A DNA stretch of 64,000 nucleotides from JASHVB01 sp035508435. Lineage in GTDB: Bacteria > Pseudomonadota > Alphaproteobacteria > Acetobacterales > Acetobacteraceae. The first letter of the stretch is position 1. Every line of letters starts with the position of its first letter. Of the stretch, positions 44,459 through 53,628 are shown piece by piece. The notes beneath the pieces were generated by a model that saw only the letters and a program-made list of their open reading frames with translations, was not told the DNA's origin and searched no databases. The position numbers and the translations under genes were made by a program. Location: contig DATJNA010000070.1 in NCBI GenBank assembly GCA_035508435.1, positions 1 to 64,000 of the forward strand. The letters run 5' to 3'.

Positions 44459-44815
44459 ATGGCAGCGTCGGACCTTAAGGTGATCGTCGGCGGGAGCATG
44501 GACGCCGCCGCCGCTGACCCGTTGGATGCCTGGCATCGAACCGAGCGAGGTGAGCAAGTTCCGACGGAGCGCGTGCTCGCTTTCGAAGGCTTTGACGGTT
44601 TGTTCAAAGTACTGACCGGCGAGCGGTTCCGCCTGCTGCGCCACCTGCACGATCATCCCGAACCGTCGATCAGTGCGTTGGCGCGTTCACTGGGCCGACA
44701 GTACAGCCGGGTCCACGCCGATGTCGTGGCACTCCAGACGGCAGGCCTGATTGCCCGCAGTCATGGAGCGTTGCGTGCCACGGCCGATCGCATCACGGCA
44801 GAGATTCGACTTTGA
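44459..44815 (+). CDS. Winged-HTH antitoxin/regulator (TumA-like)
   Basis: A 118-residue protein. The C-terminal half is a winged helix (FRLLRHLHDHPEPSISALAR, then SLGRQYSRVHADVVALQTAG), as in the HVO_A0114/MarR-like regulators found beside TumE. The N-terminal part (AFEGFDGLFKVLTGER) is the typical lead-in. It probably represses its own operon and neutralises the upstream toxin; this is inferred from gene order and family. The ATG at 44459 follows the TumE stop by 5 nt. Confidence 0.7.
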   Translation: MAASDLKVIVGGSMDAAAADPLDAWHRTERGEQVPTERVLAFEGFDGLFKVLTGERFRLLRHLHDHPEPSISALARSLGRQYSRVHADVVALQTAGLIARSHGALRATADRITAEIRL

Positions 44816-44925
44816 CGGCAACCCGGCGGCGGCGCGCTGGCGCCACTCGGTCCCGGGCCATCGCTGCGTGTTGCGGTCGGCCTCCGCCGGCGTCACCCTG
44901 CGACCCAACCCAACAGGAGCCCCCC

Positions 44926-45255
44926 ATGTTCATCGCCATGAACCGCTTCAAGGTGCTGCGCGGCGCGGAAGCCGATTTCGAGGAGGTCTGGACCAGCCGC
45001 GACACCCACCTGAACGGCGTCCCCGGCTTCGTCACCTTCCACCTGCTGCGCGGCCCGGAGCATGACGACCACACGCTCTATTCCTCCCACACGATCTGGC
45101 GCAGCCGCGGCGATTTCGAGGACTGGACCCGCTCGGAAGCCTTCCGCCTGGCGCATCGCGACGCGGGGCAGAACAAGCCGCTCTATCTCGGCCACCCGGA
45201 TTTCGAGGGCTTCGAGGTGGTGCAGGAAATCCAGGCAGGACGGGAGGCAGCGTAA
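44926..45255 (+). CDS. IsdG/HmoB-like antibiotic-biosynthesis-type monooxygenase
   Basis: A 109-residue ABM-fold protein: MFIAMNRFKVLRGAEADFEE, then VPGFVTFHLLRGPE and FEDWTRSEAFRLAH. N6, W67 and H77 sit at the positions of the Asn-Trp-His triad of IsdG heme-degrading enzymes, so heme oxygenase-like activity is plausible. AACAGGAG precedes the ATG at 44926; longer frames are shadows. Its stop overlaps the start of the SDR gene (TAATG), implying coupling. No heme-uptake genes are next to it. Confidence 0.82.
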   Translation: MFIAMNRFKVLRGAEADFEEVWTSRDTHLNGVPGFVTFHLLRGPEHDDHTLYSSHTIWRSRGDFEDWTRSEAFRLAHRDAGQNKPLYLGHPDFEGFEVVQEIQAGREAA

Positions 45256-46055
45256 TGGATTTCAGCGGGAAGGTCTGCGTGGTGACCGGTGCCGGTTCCG
45301 GCATCGGCCGCGCCAGCGCGCTCGGTTTTGCGCAGCGCGGCGGCAAGGTGGTGGTGGCCGACGTGAATGGCGACGGCGCCGCCGCGGTGACGGCGGAGAT
45401 CGCCGCGGCCGGTGGCACCGCCTTGGCGGTCACCGCCGACATGACAAATCCGAAACAAATCGATGCGATGCTGGACCGGGCGGTCGAAGCGTACGGGCGG
45501 CTCGACGTGCTGCACAACAATGCGTTCGGCGTCCCCGCCGCGCTGCAAGGCCGGCGCATGGTCCGCGTCGCCGAGCTGGATCAGAACGTCTGGGACTACA
45601 CGCTTCAGGTCGGCCTGACCGCGGTGATGCAGGCCACGCGCGGCGCGCTGGCGATCATGCTGCGCCAGGGCGGCGGCGCGATCGTCAACACCGCCTCGAT
45701 CTCCGGTTTGTTCGGCGACTACGGGATCGCGGCGTATAACGCGATGAAGGCGGGCGTGGTGAACTTCACCCGCGTGGTGGCAATGGAATATGCGGGGGCA
45801 AACATCCGCTGCAACTGCATCTGCCCCGGCGCCATCGACACGCCACTGCTGCGGCGTTCGCTCGACACGATCCAGGGGTTCGGCCAGGCCACAGTCGCAC
45901 AGATCCCGATGGGGCGGCTTGGGCGGCCGGAGGAGATGGCGAACGTGGTGATGTTCCTGGCCTCCGACCTGGCGTCGTACGTCACCGGGGCGGCGTTCGT
46001 CGCCGATGGCGGACTGACGGCGAAGACCGGGATTCCGACCCGGTTCACCGACTGA
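45255..46055 (+). CDS. Short-chain dehydrogenase/reductase
   Basis: A 266-residue classical SDR with NAD(P)-binding TGAGSGIGRA, the HNNAFG structural motif, and catalytic Ser/Tyr/Lys in NTASISGLFGDYGIAAYNAMK. The acidic residue after strand 2 (VVADVNGD) favours NAD. C-terminal CPGAIDTPLL and MGRLGRPEEMANVVMFLASD are family-typical. The substrate is unknown. It is translated directly after the monooxygenase gene and 13 nt before the MFS gene, forming a three-gene operon. Confidence 0.9.
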   Translation: MDFSGKVCVVTGAGSGIGRASALGFAQRGGKVVVADVNGDGAAAVTAEIAAAGGTALAVTADMTNPKQIDAMLDRAVEAYGRLDVLHNNAFGVPAALQGRRMVRVAELDQNVWDYTLQVGLTAVMQATRGALAIMLRQGGGAIVNTASISGLFGDYGIAAYNAMKAGVVNFTRVVAMEYAGANIRCNCICPGAIDTPLLRRSLDTIQGFGQATVAQIPMGRLGRPEEMANVVMFLASDLASYVTGAAFVADGGLTAKTGIPTRFTD

Positions 46056-46068
46056 GCAATCCAGCGCG

Positions 46069-47289
46069 ATGCATAGCGTCGAAACGCGCACGTCCTGGCT
46101 GATTGCCTGCACCTCGTTGGCGGCGATGTCGGTCTCCTACGGCGCGCCGCAGATCACGGTGGTGGCGCTGCGGCCGATTGCCGCGGCACTCGGCAACGCG
46201 CGCGAACTTCCGGCTCTGGCCTATTCGCTCGCGTGGCTCGGGATGGCCGTGGGCGGCCTGGCGATGGGACGCATCGCCGATCGGATCGGTGTCCGCTGGA
46301 CCGTGGCATTCGGCGCGGCGATGGTCGCGACCGGGCTCGTGGTCGCGAGTTGCGGGGCAGCGTGGCAGCTCATCCTCGGCCACGGGGTGTTCATCGGCCT
46401 GCTGGGCAACGCCGGACTGAACGCGCCGCTCTACGTCTATGTCAGCCGCTGGTTCGACCGCAGGCGCGGCACGGCGCTGGCGCTGATCTCCTCCGGCCAA
46501 TACGTCGCCGGCATGATCTGGCCGACATTGTTCGCGCACGCGACCGCCACGGTGGGCTGGCAACAGACCATGCGCTGGTTCGCCGTGTTGGAGCTGCTGA
46601 CCGTCCTGCCGCTGGCGCTGCTGGTGCTGCGCAACCCGCCGGAGGCAGCGCCGAGCGGACCCGCCGCCAGGCTCCACGCCAGCGCTCGAGTGCTTGGGCT
46701 GCGGCCCAACGTCGCGCTGCTGCTGCTGGGCTGCGCCGGGTTCTGCTGCTGCGTGCCGATGGCGATGCCGCAGGGGCACCTGGTGGCGTTCTGCGGTGAC
46801 CTCGGCATCCCGGCCGAGCAAGGCGCGGCGATGCTGTCGCTGCTGCTGGCGAGCGCCTTCATCAGCCGGCAGTTCTGGGGCTGGCTGTCCGATCGGATCG
46901 GCGGGCTGCGCACCATCCTCTCCGCCTCCACCATCCAGCTCGTCACCATGACCGGCTTTCTGCTGACGCAGAGCGAGGCTGGATTGTTCACCGTCTCGGC
47001 CTTGTTCGGCTTCGGCTTCAGCGGCCTGATTCCTGCCTATGTGCTGGCGGTGCGCGAGCTGTTCCCGCCGGCGGAGGCCAGTTGGCGCGTGCCTGCCATG
47101 CTGTTGTTCAGCGGATCCGGCATGGCGGCGGGCGGCTGGCTCGCGGGCTGGATCTACGATCATGCCGGCTTCTATGGCGCGGCGTTCGCCACCGGCCTGG
47201 TGTTCAATGCTGTGAACCTGCTGATCATCGGTCCGCTGGTGCTGCAATGGCGCCGGGGGCAGCGGATGGATTTCGCGGCAGCGCAGTGA
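46069..47289 (+). CDS. MFS transporter
   Basis: A 406-residue protein with about 12 membrane helices and a central loop near residue 200. The MFS loop 2-3 motif reads GRIADRIGVRWTVAFGA and is echoed by GWLSDRIGGLRTI in the second half. The layout resembles monocarboxylate/oxalate-formate type MFS carriers. The transported compound is not predictable; operon context suggests a substrate or product of the adjacent SDR. Confidence 0.9.
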   Translation: MHSVETRTSWLIACTSLAAMSVSYGAPQITVVALRPIAAALGNARELPALAYSLAWLGMAVGGLAMGRIADRIGVRWTVAFGAAMVATGLVVASCGAAWQLILGHGVFIGLLGNAGLNAPLYVYVSRWFDRRRGTALALISSGQYVAGMIWPTLFAHATATVGWQQTMRWFAVLELLTVLPLALLVLRNPPEAAPSGPAARLHASARVLGLRPNVALLLLGCAGFCCCVPMAMPQGHLVAFCGDLGIPAEQGAAMLSLLLASAFISRQFWGWLSDRIGGLRTILSASTIQLVTMTGFLLTQSEAGLFTVSALFGFGFSGLIPAYVLAVRELFPPAEASWRVPAMLLFSGSGMAAGGWLAGWIYDHAGFYGAAFATGLVFNAVNLLIIGPLVLQWRRGQRMDFAAAQ

Positions 47290-47596
47290 CGGCGGCGACG
47301 TTGCCGTGATGCTCGCGGTGGGAGTTGCAATACCGCTGCGTCCGGCTGGTGGCTCTGCGCGCAGGTTTTGACGCGTTGCCCGGAGCGGTTGTGCGTGGCC
47401 GCCCTCTTGCTACGTGACGGCGTCGTCTGACGTGCCGGACTCGGCGCAACTGTTAATTATGACAGCAGATTCGGGCGCGGCATCGCCGCGATATGGGCGC
47501 GCCGTCGCGGCTGGCGGGAGCGGGTGTACCGCCTTTACTTTCTTCTGTTACCGTACCAAGCTGCGTGCGGCGCAGCGCATTTGAGGAGTTCCGCCG
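47290..47596. other. Gap upstream of the metzincin-Hint gene, with an AT-rich dyad
   Basis: About 300 bp without a gene. The 16-bp ctgttaattatgacag (47450-47465) is an imperfect palindrome and the most AT-rich spot, so it could be an operator or promoter part. A second AT-rich patch (tttactttcttctgttac) lies near 47532-47550. Confidence 0.4.
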
Positions 47597-50236
47597 ATGT
47601 CGGGCACCATCGTCGTCTCCAACACTGACCCCACCGCCATCGAGAGCGGCTACTCGTGGAACGGGATGGACACCGCGGGAGCGCCCGTCATCGTCACCTT
47701 CTCGTTCCCGACCTCGCTGCCCGCTTATGATGAAACAATTGGCGGTTTCACCCCGGCGACGGTGGCCAGCTTCACCGCGTTCACCGCGGCCGAGCAAGCG
47801 CAGGCGCTCGCGGCACTGGGTCAATGGGCCGCCGCGTCCGGCATCGTGTTCATCGAGGTGCCGCCGGGCGAGGGCGACATCACTTTCGCCAACGTCAATT
47901 TCAGTACCACGACCACGACGTCAACGAACGGCGACTATCAGAACGCCGGCGGCATCGGTTTCTATCCGTTCGGCAATTGGAGTTTTTCCACCGGCAACAG
48001 CAGCGTCGGTTACGGCTTTACCAGCGACCTGAGCCCTGCCGGCGCCGTATTCATGAACTCGGCCTATATCAACAACGGCACGATTGATCTCGGCACCCTG
48101 CTGCACGAAATCGGCCATGCCATTGGCATGAAGCATCCCGACCAGACTCTCTATACTGCTGACGGCGTCTACCACAACCATGTGCTGAACCCGATGGAGA
48201 ACAGCGCCACCATCACCATCATGTCGGAGACCGGAGACACCAACAACGAAACCAACCCTACCCTGTTCACGCTCGACAAGCTCGCAGCCGCCGACCTGTA
48301 CGGCCCCGCCGGCACCGGCGGCGTTGAAACCGTGTCCGCCTCCGGGGTCAATTCGGTATCGTTCTGGACCTGGGACGCCACCACCGACACGCTCACTCAG
48401 ACGGCGATATCCGCCAGCGAAACCATTCACGGCACCTCGGTCAACGACATCATCTACGGCTACGATTATGGCGGCAGCGTCGCCACCAGCGGCACCATCA
48501 GCATGTTCGGTCTGGACGGCAACAACACGCTGTATGCCGGCTCCGGCAATACCAATCTGTACGGCGGTCCCGACGCCAACACTCTGATCGGCGGCGCGGG
48601 CAATGACAGCTTCTATGTCTACAGCGATCAGACCAGCGTCGAGGACGCCTACACCACAGGCAACAACGAGCTGTATGCCGTCGGGGTAAACGCTACGCTG
48701 CCGGTGAACGTCGATACGCTGCAACTCTACGGCACCCTACTGACAGGTACCGGCAACGACCAGAACGACAGCATATTCGGCGACGGCGTTTATTCGAACA
48801 CTCTGATCGCCGGCTCGGGCAACGACTATATGGTTGGCGGCAGCGGCGGCAACACGCTGGTTTCCGGCACCGGCATCGACACGATGTATGGCGGCAACGG
48901 CACCAACACTGCCAATACTTTCGTGTTCGCGCCCGGCTCGGCGCCGGTCAACAACCCGAACGGCATCGACTATATTGGCGATTTCCGGCCCGGCACCGAC
49001 AAGCTGGATTTTTCCGCGTTCGCGAAAGCCGGCCACACGCTCAGCTTCGTCGGCACTGCGCCACTCACCGCCCCCGGCCAGGTTGATTATTCCACCTCGG
49101 ACGGCTTCACCTTCGTCGAAGGCGACGTCACCAGCGCGGGGGCTGCCGACTTTGAAATCCAGATCGCCGGCAGCCTCAACCTGCAAGCCAGCGATTTCAG
49201 CTTTTCATCTGCGTGTTTCGCCACCGGCACTTTCATCCTGACCGATCGAGGCGAGATCGCGGTCGAGCATCTGACGGCAGGCGACCATGTGACGACCATG
49301 TCGGGTGCGTCCCGTCCGGTTCGCTGGATCGGGCACCGCCGCATCGATTGTTCGCGGCATCCGGATCCGCGCCAGGTTTGGCCGGTTCGTGTGGCGGCCG
49401 GCGCATTCGGCGAAACTCTGCCACGCCGGGACCTTTGGCTGTCGCCCGACCACGCGGTCTACATGCAGGGCGGGCTGATCCCGATCAAACTTCTGGTCAA
49501 CGGATCGACCATCAGACAGATACGAATGAATGCAGTGACCTATTATCATGTTGAGCTATCGGGACACGACATATTGCTGGCCGAAGGATTGCCGGCGGAG
49601 TCCTATCTCGACACCGGCAACCGCTTCATGTTCGAGAACGGTGGAGCGTCACTCCTGCTGCACCCGTACCTGGAAACTGCGAACGATCAGGCCCGGCGCG
49701 TCGCGGAGTCCTGCGTGCCGTTGGTTTGCGATGCGGAGCGCGTGGAGCCGCTATGGCATTCGCTTGCCGCGCGCGCAGAGAAGCTGGGGTTTCCTCCGCG
49801 GGTCGTGGCGGTCACTGACGACCCGATGCTGTGCATTCGTATCGGCGGCAGGGATTTCAGGCCGGTCCACCACCTGGCAAACCGATATCAGTTTGTGCTT
49901 GCGCGAAGTCGCGGTGACGCCCGGCTCGTTTCTCGCAGCGCCGTGCCTTCGGACATACGGCCGTGGATCGCTGATGACCGCAAGTTGGGCGTGGCGATAC
50001 GGCGAATCATCGTCTGGCGCGGCGCAGAGTGCAGCGAACTCGCGTTAGATGATCCGCAACTGGGAGAGGGTTGGTGGGCGGTTGAGCGTGACGACGCCAC
50101 GATGTGGCGGTGGACCGATGGCAATGCCGCCCTTCCGATTGAGGGCGACCGGTTGATGGTCGAGATCGTGCTCGGCGGAACCGTACCCTATGCGGTGACC
50201 GAACATTGCCCGGAGGCGACACGCGCAATTGCCTGA
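47597..50236 (+). CDS. Metzincin protease with RTX-like repeats and Hint_2 domain
   Basis: An 879-residue mosaic. Residues 1-240 form a serralysin-like metzincin: zinc motif HEIGHAIGMKHP (H170, E171, H174, H180) and Met-turn TIMSE. Residues 245-520 carry degenerate glycine/asparagine-rich calcium-roll-like repeats (LIGGAGNDSFYVYS, GGSGGNTLVSGTG), ending IGDFRPGTDKLDFSAFAK as in peptidase M10 C-terminal domains. A Hint domain starts at C540 in SACFATGTFI, with WLSPDHAVYMQGGLIP and HDILLAEGLPAESY. The final 180 residues match the C-terminal domain of the protein at 33340. Probably secreted by a type I-like route (no signal peptide) and self-cleaved at C540. Confidence 0.85.
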   Translation: MSGTIVVSNTDPTAIESGYSWNGMDTAGAPVIVTFSFPTSLPAYDETIGGFTPATVASFTAFTAAEQAQALAALGQWAAASGIVFIEVPPGEGDITFANVNFSTTTTTSTNGDYQNAGGIGFYPFGNWSFSTGNSSVGYGFTSDLSPAGAVFMNSAYINNGTIDLGTLLHEIGHAIGMKHPDQTLYTADGVYHNHVLNPMENSATITIMSETGDTNNETNPTLFTLDKLAAADLYGPAGTGGVETVSASGVNSVSFWTWDATTDTLTQTAISASETIHGTSVNDIIYGYDYGGSVATSGTISMFGLDGNNTLYAGSGNTNLYGGPDANTLIGGAGNDSFYVYSDQTSVEDAYTTGNNELYAVGVNATLPVNVDTLQLYGTLLTGTGNDQNDSIFGDGVYSNTLIAGSGNDYMVGGSGGNTLVSGTGIDTMYGGNGTNTANTFVFAPGSAPVNNPNGIDYIGDFRPGTDKLDFSAFAKAGHTLSFVGTAPLTAPGQVDYSTSDGFTFVEGDVTSAGAADFEIQIAGSLNLQASDFSFSSACFATGTFILTDRGEIAVEHLTAGDHVTTMSGASRPVRWIGHRRIDCSRHPDPRQVWPVRVAAGAFGETLPRRDLWLSPDHAVYMQGGLIPIKLLVNGSTIRQIRMNAVTYYHVELSGHDILLAEGLPAESYLDTGNRFMFENGGASLLLHPYLETANDQARRVAESCVPLVCDAERVEPLWHSLAARAEKLGFPPRVVAVTDDPMLCIRIGGRDFRPVHHLANRYQFVLARSRGDARLVSRSAVPSDIRPWIADDRKLGVAIRRIIVWRGAECSELALDDPQLGEGWWAVERDDATMWRWTDGNAALPIEGDRLMVEIVLGGTVPYAVTEHCPEATRAIA

Positions 50237-50352
50237 CCATGCGCGATGCCTCCATTCGCAGGCGGAGAAGCCGGCATGGGGCAGTCAGTTGAACGCGACA
50301 CTGCATTTGCGTGGCCAGACATAAACCGAATATTAACGTTCGCCGGTCAAAT

Positions 50353-51486
50353 ATGGGCGTCATGCGTCTGTTCCCGACTTTCGAACCTGTGGAGACAGTC
50401 CTCGCCAGCCTGGCGGACGCGCTTGATGCGATCGATGTCGGCATCGTGCTTTTGAACCATGATCTGCATGTACAGTTCATCAACCGCCGCTTTGCCGAAA
50501 TCTGGGCGGGTCCGCCGGAGCTGTTGGTCAAGGATACCAGCTTCCGCATGCTGCTTGAGTATACGGCTACCAATGTCCAGTTCAGCGTACCGGCTGCCGA
50601 GCTGCCGGCATACCTGAACAATCGGGAAGCAGCGGTACGCGCATCAGCCGTATCGGCCACGGAAATCGATTTGCGCGACGGCCGGCGCCTGCTGTTTCGC
50701 AGCAGCCCGTGCAGCGGCGGCCGCATTCTGACCTACAATGACATCACAACCTTGAAGCGCAACCAGGAAATGCTGCACGAGGTGCGTGAGACCGCCGAAC
50801 GGACGATGGTTGAGCAACGGTTCAGTGCCGAAATGCTGGAGGGCCAGGCGGCCTATCTTGCATCCCTGGCCGAAACCGCGGACGAAAATGCCCGCCAGGC
50901 CGCCGTCGCGAACCAGCGGCTGGAACACGAGATAGCTGAGCGACGACAATTGGAGGTCGAGCTCCGCCGACTGGCGACAACGGATGCGCTGACCGGAACA
51001 CTGAACCGGGCGCAATTCCTGTTGCTGGCCGGGCATGGATTCGAGCGCGCACGCCAACATGATCAGGCAATGGCGGTGCTGATGCTCGACATCGATTATT
51101 TCAAGCGGATCAATGACAGCTACGGCCACTTCATCGGCGACGAGATGCTGAAACATTTTGTCGCCCTGCTCCGCGGCGGCATGCGCAACGGTGACTTGCT
51201 CGGACGCCTCGGCGGCGAAGAGTTCGCCGTCGTGCTGCCGGAAACCGATAGCCAGGCAGGATTTATGGTTGCGGAGCGTCTGCGGGCTCGTGTTGCTGCC
51301 ACACCGCTGATTCACGGTGATCACTCGATCGGTATTACCGTCAGCATCGGACTGGCAACGGCTGGCGTCGATGACCGGACGATAGAGCAAACTTTGGCAC
51401 GGGCTGATGCCATGCTGTACGCGGCGAAGGCCAATGGCCGCAATCAGGTTCACCCGGCAGCGGCGACATCCGCTGCCCGGCAGTAA
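50353..51486 (+). CDS. PAS-GGDEF diguanylate cyclase
   Basis: A 377-residue protein with an N-terminal PAS_7-type sensor (ALDAIDVGIVLLNHDLHVQF to LTYNDITTLKRN), a coiled coil with an H-E-I-A-E-R-R pattern, and a GGDEF domain (TTDALTGTLNRAQFLLLAG, LDIDYFKRINDSYGH, GRLGGEEFAVVLPE). The catalytic GGEEF is intact, and an RxxD inhibitory site (RNGD) lies just before it, so it should make c-di-GMP with product feedback. No transmembrane segment. The start is uncertain (ATG 50353, or GTG at 50311). It follows the metzincin-Hint gene closely. Confidence 0.92.
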   Translation: MGVMRLFPTFEPVETVLASLADALDAIDVGIVLLNHDLHVQFINRRFAEIWAGPPELLVKDTSFRMLLEYTATNVQFSVPAAELPAYLNNREAAVRASAVSATEIDLRDGRRLLFRSSPCSGGRILTYNDITTLKRNQEMLHEVRETAERTMVEQRFSAEMLEGQAAYLASLAETADENARQAAVANQRLEHEIAERRQLEVELRRLATTDALTGTLNRAQFLLLAGHGFERARQHDQAMAVLMLDIDYFKRINDSYGHFIGDEMLKHFVALLRGGMRNGDLLGRLGGEEFAVVLPETDSQAGFMVAERLRARVAATPLIHGDHSIGITVSIGLATAGVDDRTIEQTLARADAMLYAAKANGRNQVHPAAATSAARQ

Positions 51487-51656
51487 TCCGGCCGCGCGCG
51501 ACCCAAGCCTGGCATGCTCTCGACCAGCGTCACCGGCAGCTCGTCCTGCTGCCACAACCCACGGTTCCAGTTGCGGCGGATGTGACTGCCCAGGATTAAC
51601 CCAATATCAACCTTTTCGTGGCTTCCCTGCGTTCATCCAGGATGGGCGACGCCTGC

Positions 51657-53552
51657 ATGCGACGAGGAATGCTGGATCCATTCGCGCTTCATCAGATGCT
51701 GTACGATGCATTGGATGCATCGGATGACCTGATTCTCGTCCTCGAACACGCGGGCGAAAGTGACGAGGAACCGCTGATTGCGGCCAGCAACGAAGCGTTC
51801 TGCCGTGCCTCTGGTCTGAGTTCGGGCAAGCTTGTCGGCACACCGTTTACCGCCCTCGGTGTGGGCGCGGATTGTCAAGCGATTGTGGCTGCGTCGCGTG
51901 AGCGTCGCTCGTTCCGGTCAGACATGCTGTGCCGCCGCGACGCGGGAACGCCGTTTTGGTTTGGGCTGCACTTGATGCCGGTGCCGAACAGCAGCCCGCC
52001 TTGCAGTATCATTCTGGGCCGCGACATTTCTCAGCAACGGCTTGATCGGCGGCAGCACGCCGCCATCCAGGGCCTTCTGGCCAAGGTATTCGTCGCGGTG
52101 CAAACACCTGTTGCCATCGTGGACGCGCAGGGCGCGGTCAAAATGAACAACCCGGCGCTTGATCGCCTGCTGGGCGCGGTTCCGGGCGGCCTGAACGGCA
52201 GGCCGGCGATCGGATTGGTGGCGCCAGACAGCCAGGCTGCGGTGAGCCAGGCGCGGGACCGGCAGGTCGCTACCGGGGAGGAGTATCGCATCAAAGTCAG
52301 ATTGCTGCATGCCGATGGGTCGCTTGTGCCGGTCGAACTTGCGTCGGCCGTCGTCCGACAAGACGACCTCAGACGCTTCCGCGTCATTACTTTCACCCCG
52401 TTGCTGGAACCGAAGCCGCCGCGGCAGGTCACCGCGCCGCTGCCGATGAAGGTCGTGGTGGCGGGCAGGATCAAGCTCATCGGATTAGAGGACGTGAGGG
52501 CATCACTCGGCGGCCGGTGGCCGCAGGTGGCCGATCGGGTGTTGCGGAGCGCAGAGCATGTCATCAGGCAACGTTGTGGATCGCAAGACACATGGTGTCG
52601 TACCAAGGACAGCAGCTTTGTCGTCTGCTTCGCAAATGCGACCGAAAATGAAGCGGCATTCCGGGCAGCGACGATAGCGCGCGACATTCGCACGCGCCTG
52701 ATCGGTGAGGGCGAAGCACCGTCGACTGCGCACGCGTCGGCCATCACGGCCACCATCGAGGTGGCGGATGTTCCGGGCGAGACGCCGGACGCGCTTGGCG
52801 ACCTTATCGGTGAGCGATTGAATGTCCGCCTCGCCGAAATCGAAGAGCGAGCGCGGGTCACTCTCGCCGCGGCAGTGCATGGCGCATCATGTAAACTTTC
52901 CGCGGTGCATGCCGTCAGCCTTGACAATACCGTTGCTCATTTCGCCACCTTGCCGCGCAGGCTAGAACACCAAATTCAATGCGCATTGGCCGCGCTTCCG
53001 TTTCGCGAGGCGCAGGAGTTCGATTTTGACCGCCTGGTTCTTGCCACTGCTGCACAGCAGGAAGTAGTCAGGATTGCCGGTGGCGACTTGCGGATGATGT
53101 TTGTGCCGGTGAGCTTCGGCGTGTTCTATCACCGGCATGCTCTGGACCGCTACCTTGCTGCCTGCCAGGACCTGGATGAGCGTCTCCGCAAGCATCTTGT
53201 CCTGGTATTGATCGATGTGCCGCAAGGCGTTCCCAGGAGTCGGGTGCTGGATTGCGCGCTGCGACTGCGGCCGCTGTGCCAAACTGTTTGCTATCAGGCA
53301 GACAATCTGGAATTGCCCCCCATAGAGTTCTCTCTGCTTGGCGACTCGTTTGTCGTCGCGCACGAGGTCGATCTACGGCATTGGGACCTCGACGACCTGG
53401 TAAAGCTGGAAAAGCTGATCGGGATGGCGCATGCTCATCGTAGCCGGATGTTGGTGCATCATGTGTCGAGTCGTGCCAAGGCTGGACGGCTCTTGAAGCT
53501 TGGCGTCGACATGGTCGCGCTGCACGATGTTGACGCCACCGACATGCGATAG
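51657..53552 (+). CDS. PAS-containing signalling protein with degenerate GGDEF/EAL-like region
   Basis: A roughly 631-residue protein with two PAS segments (LYDALDASDDLILVLEHAGE; PVAIVDAQGAVKMNNPALDR). The part from about residue 280 contains CRTKDSSFVVCFANATENEA, which follows the topology of a GGDEF core but lacks GG(D/E)EF. The C-terminal 200 residues (VLVLIDVPQGVPRSRVLDCA to KLGVDMVALHDVDA) follow an EAL-barrel-like order without the EAL motif. It is probably a catalytically dead c-di-GMP receptor or regulator. Several ATGs are possible (51642, 51657, 51669). It is co-oriented with the cyclase. Confidence 0.72.
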   Translation: MRRGMLDPFALHQMLYDALDASDDLILVLEHAGESDEEPLIAASNEAFCRASGLSSGKLVGTPFTALGVGADCQAIVAASRERRSFRSDMLCRRDAGTPFWFGLHLMPVPNSSPPCSIILGRDISQQRLDRRQHAAIQGLLAKVFVAVQTPVAIVDAQGAVKMNNPALDRLLGAVPGGLNGRPAIGLVAPDSQAAVSQARDRQVATGEEYRIKVRLLHADGSLVPVELASAVVRQDDLRRFRVITFTPLLEPKPPRQVTAPLPMKVVVAGRIKLIGLEDVRASLGGRWPQVADRVLRSAEHVIRQRCGSQDTWCRTKDSSFVVCFANATENEAAFRAATIARDIRTRLIGEGEAPSTAHASAITATIEVADVPGETPDALGDLIGERLNVRLAEIEERARVTLAAAVHGASCKLSAVHAVSLDNTVAHFATLPRRLEHQIQCALAALPFREAQEFDFDRLVLATAAQQEVVRIAGGDLRMMFVPVSFGVFYHRHALDRYLAACQDLDERLRKHLVLVLIDVPQGVPRSRVLDCALRLRPLCQTVCYQADNLELPPIEFSLLGDSFVVAHEVDLRHWDLDDLVKLEKLIGMAHAHRSRMLVHHVSSRAKAGRLLKLGVDMVALHDVDATDMR

Positions 53553-53628
53553 ACTGGATCCGCCCTGGTATGGCGACCGGCGATAGCAATGCGGCCCCGG
53601 CGCGCCCTCGCTACGACTGGGGTGACGT

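Noticed and set aside
47597..50236. Classical RTX calcium-binding nonapeptide toxin
   Set aside because: The repeats are glycine-rich and RTX-like, but I could not find runs of the strict GGxGxDxUx nonapeptide, so only RTX-like is claimed.
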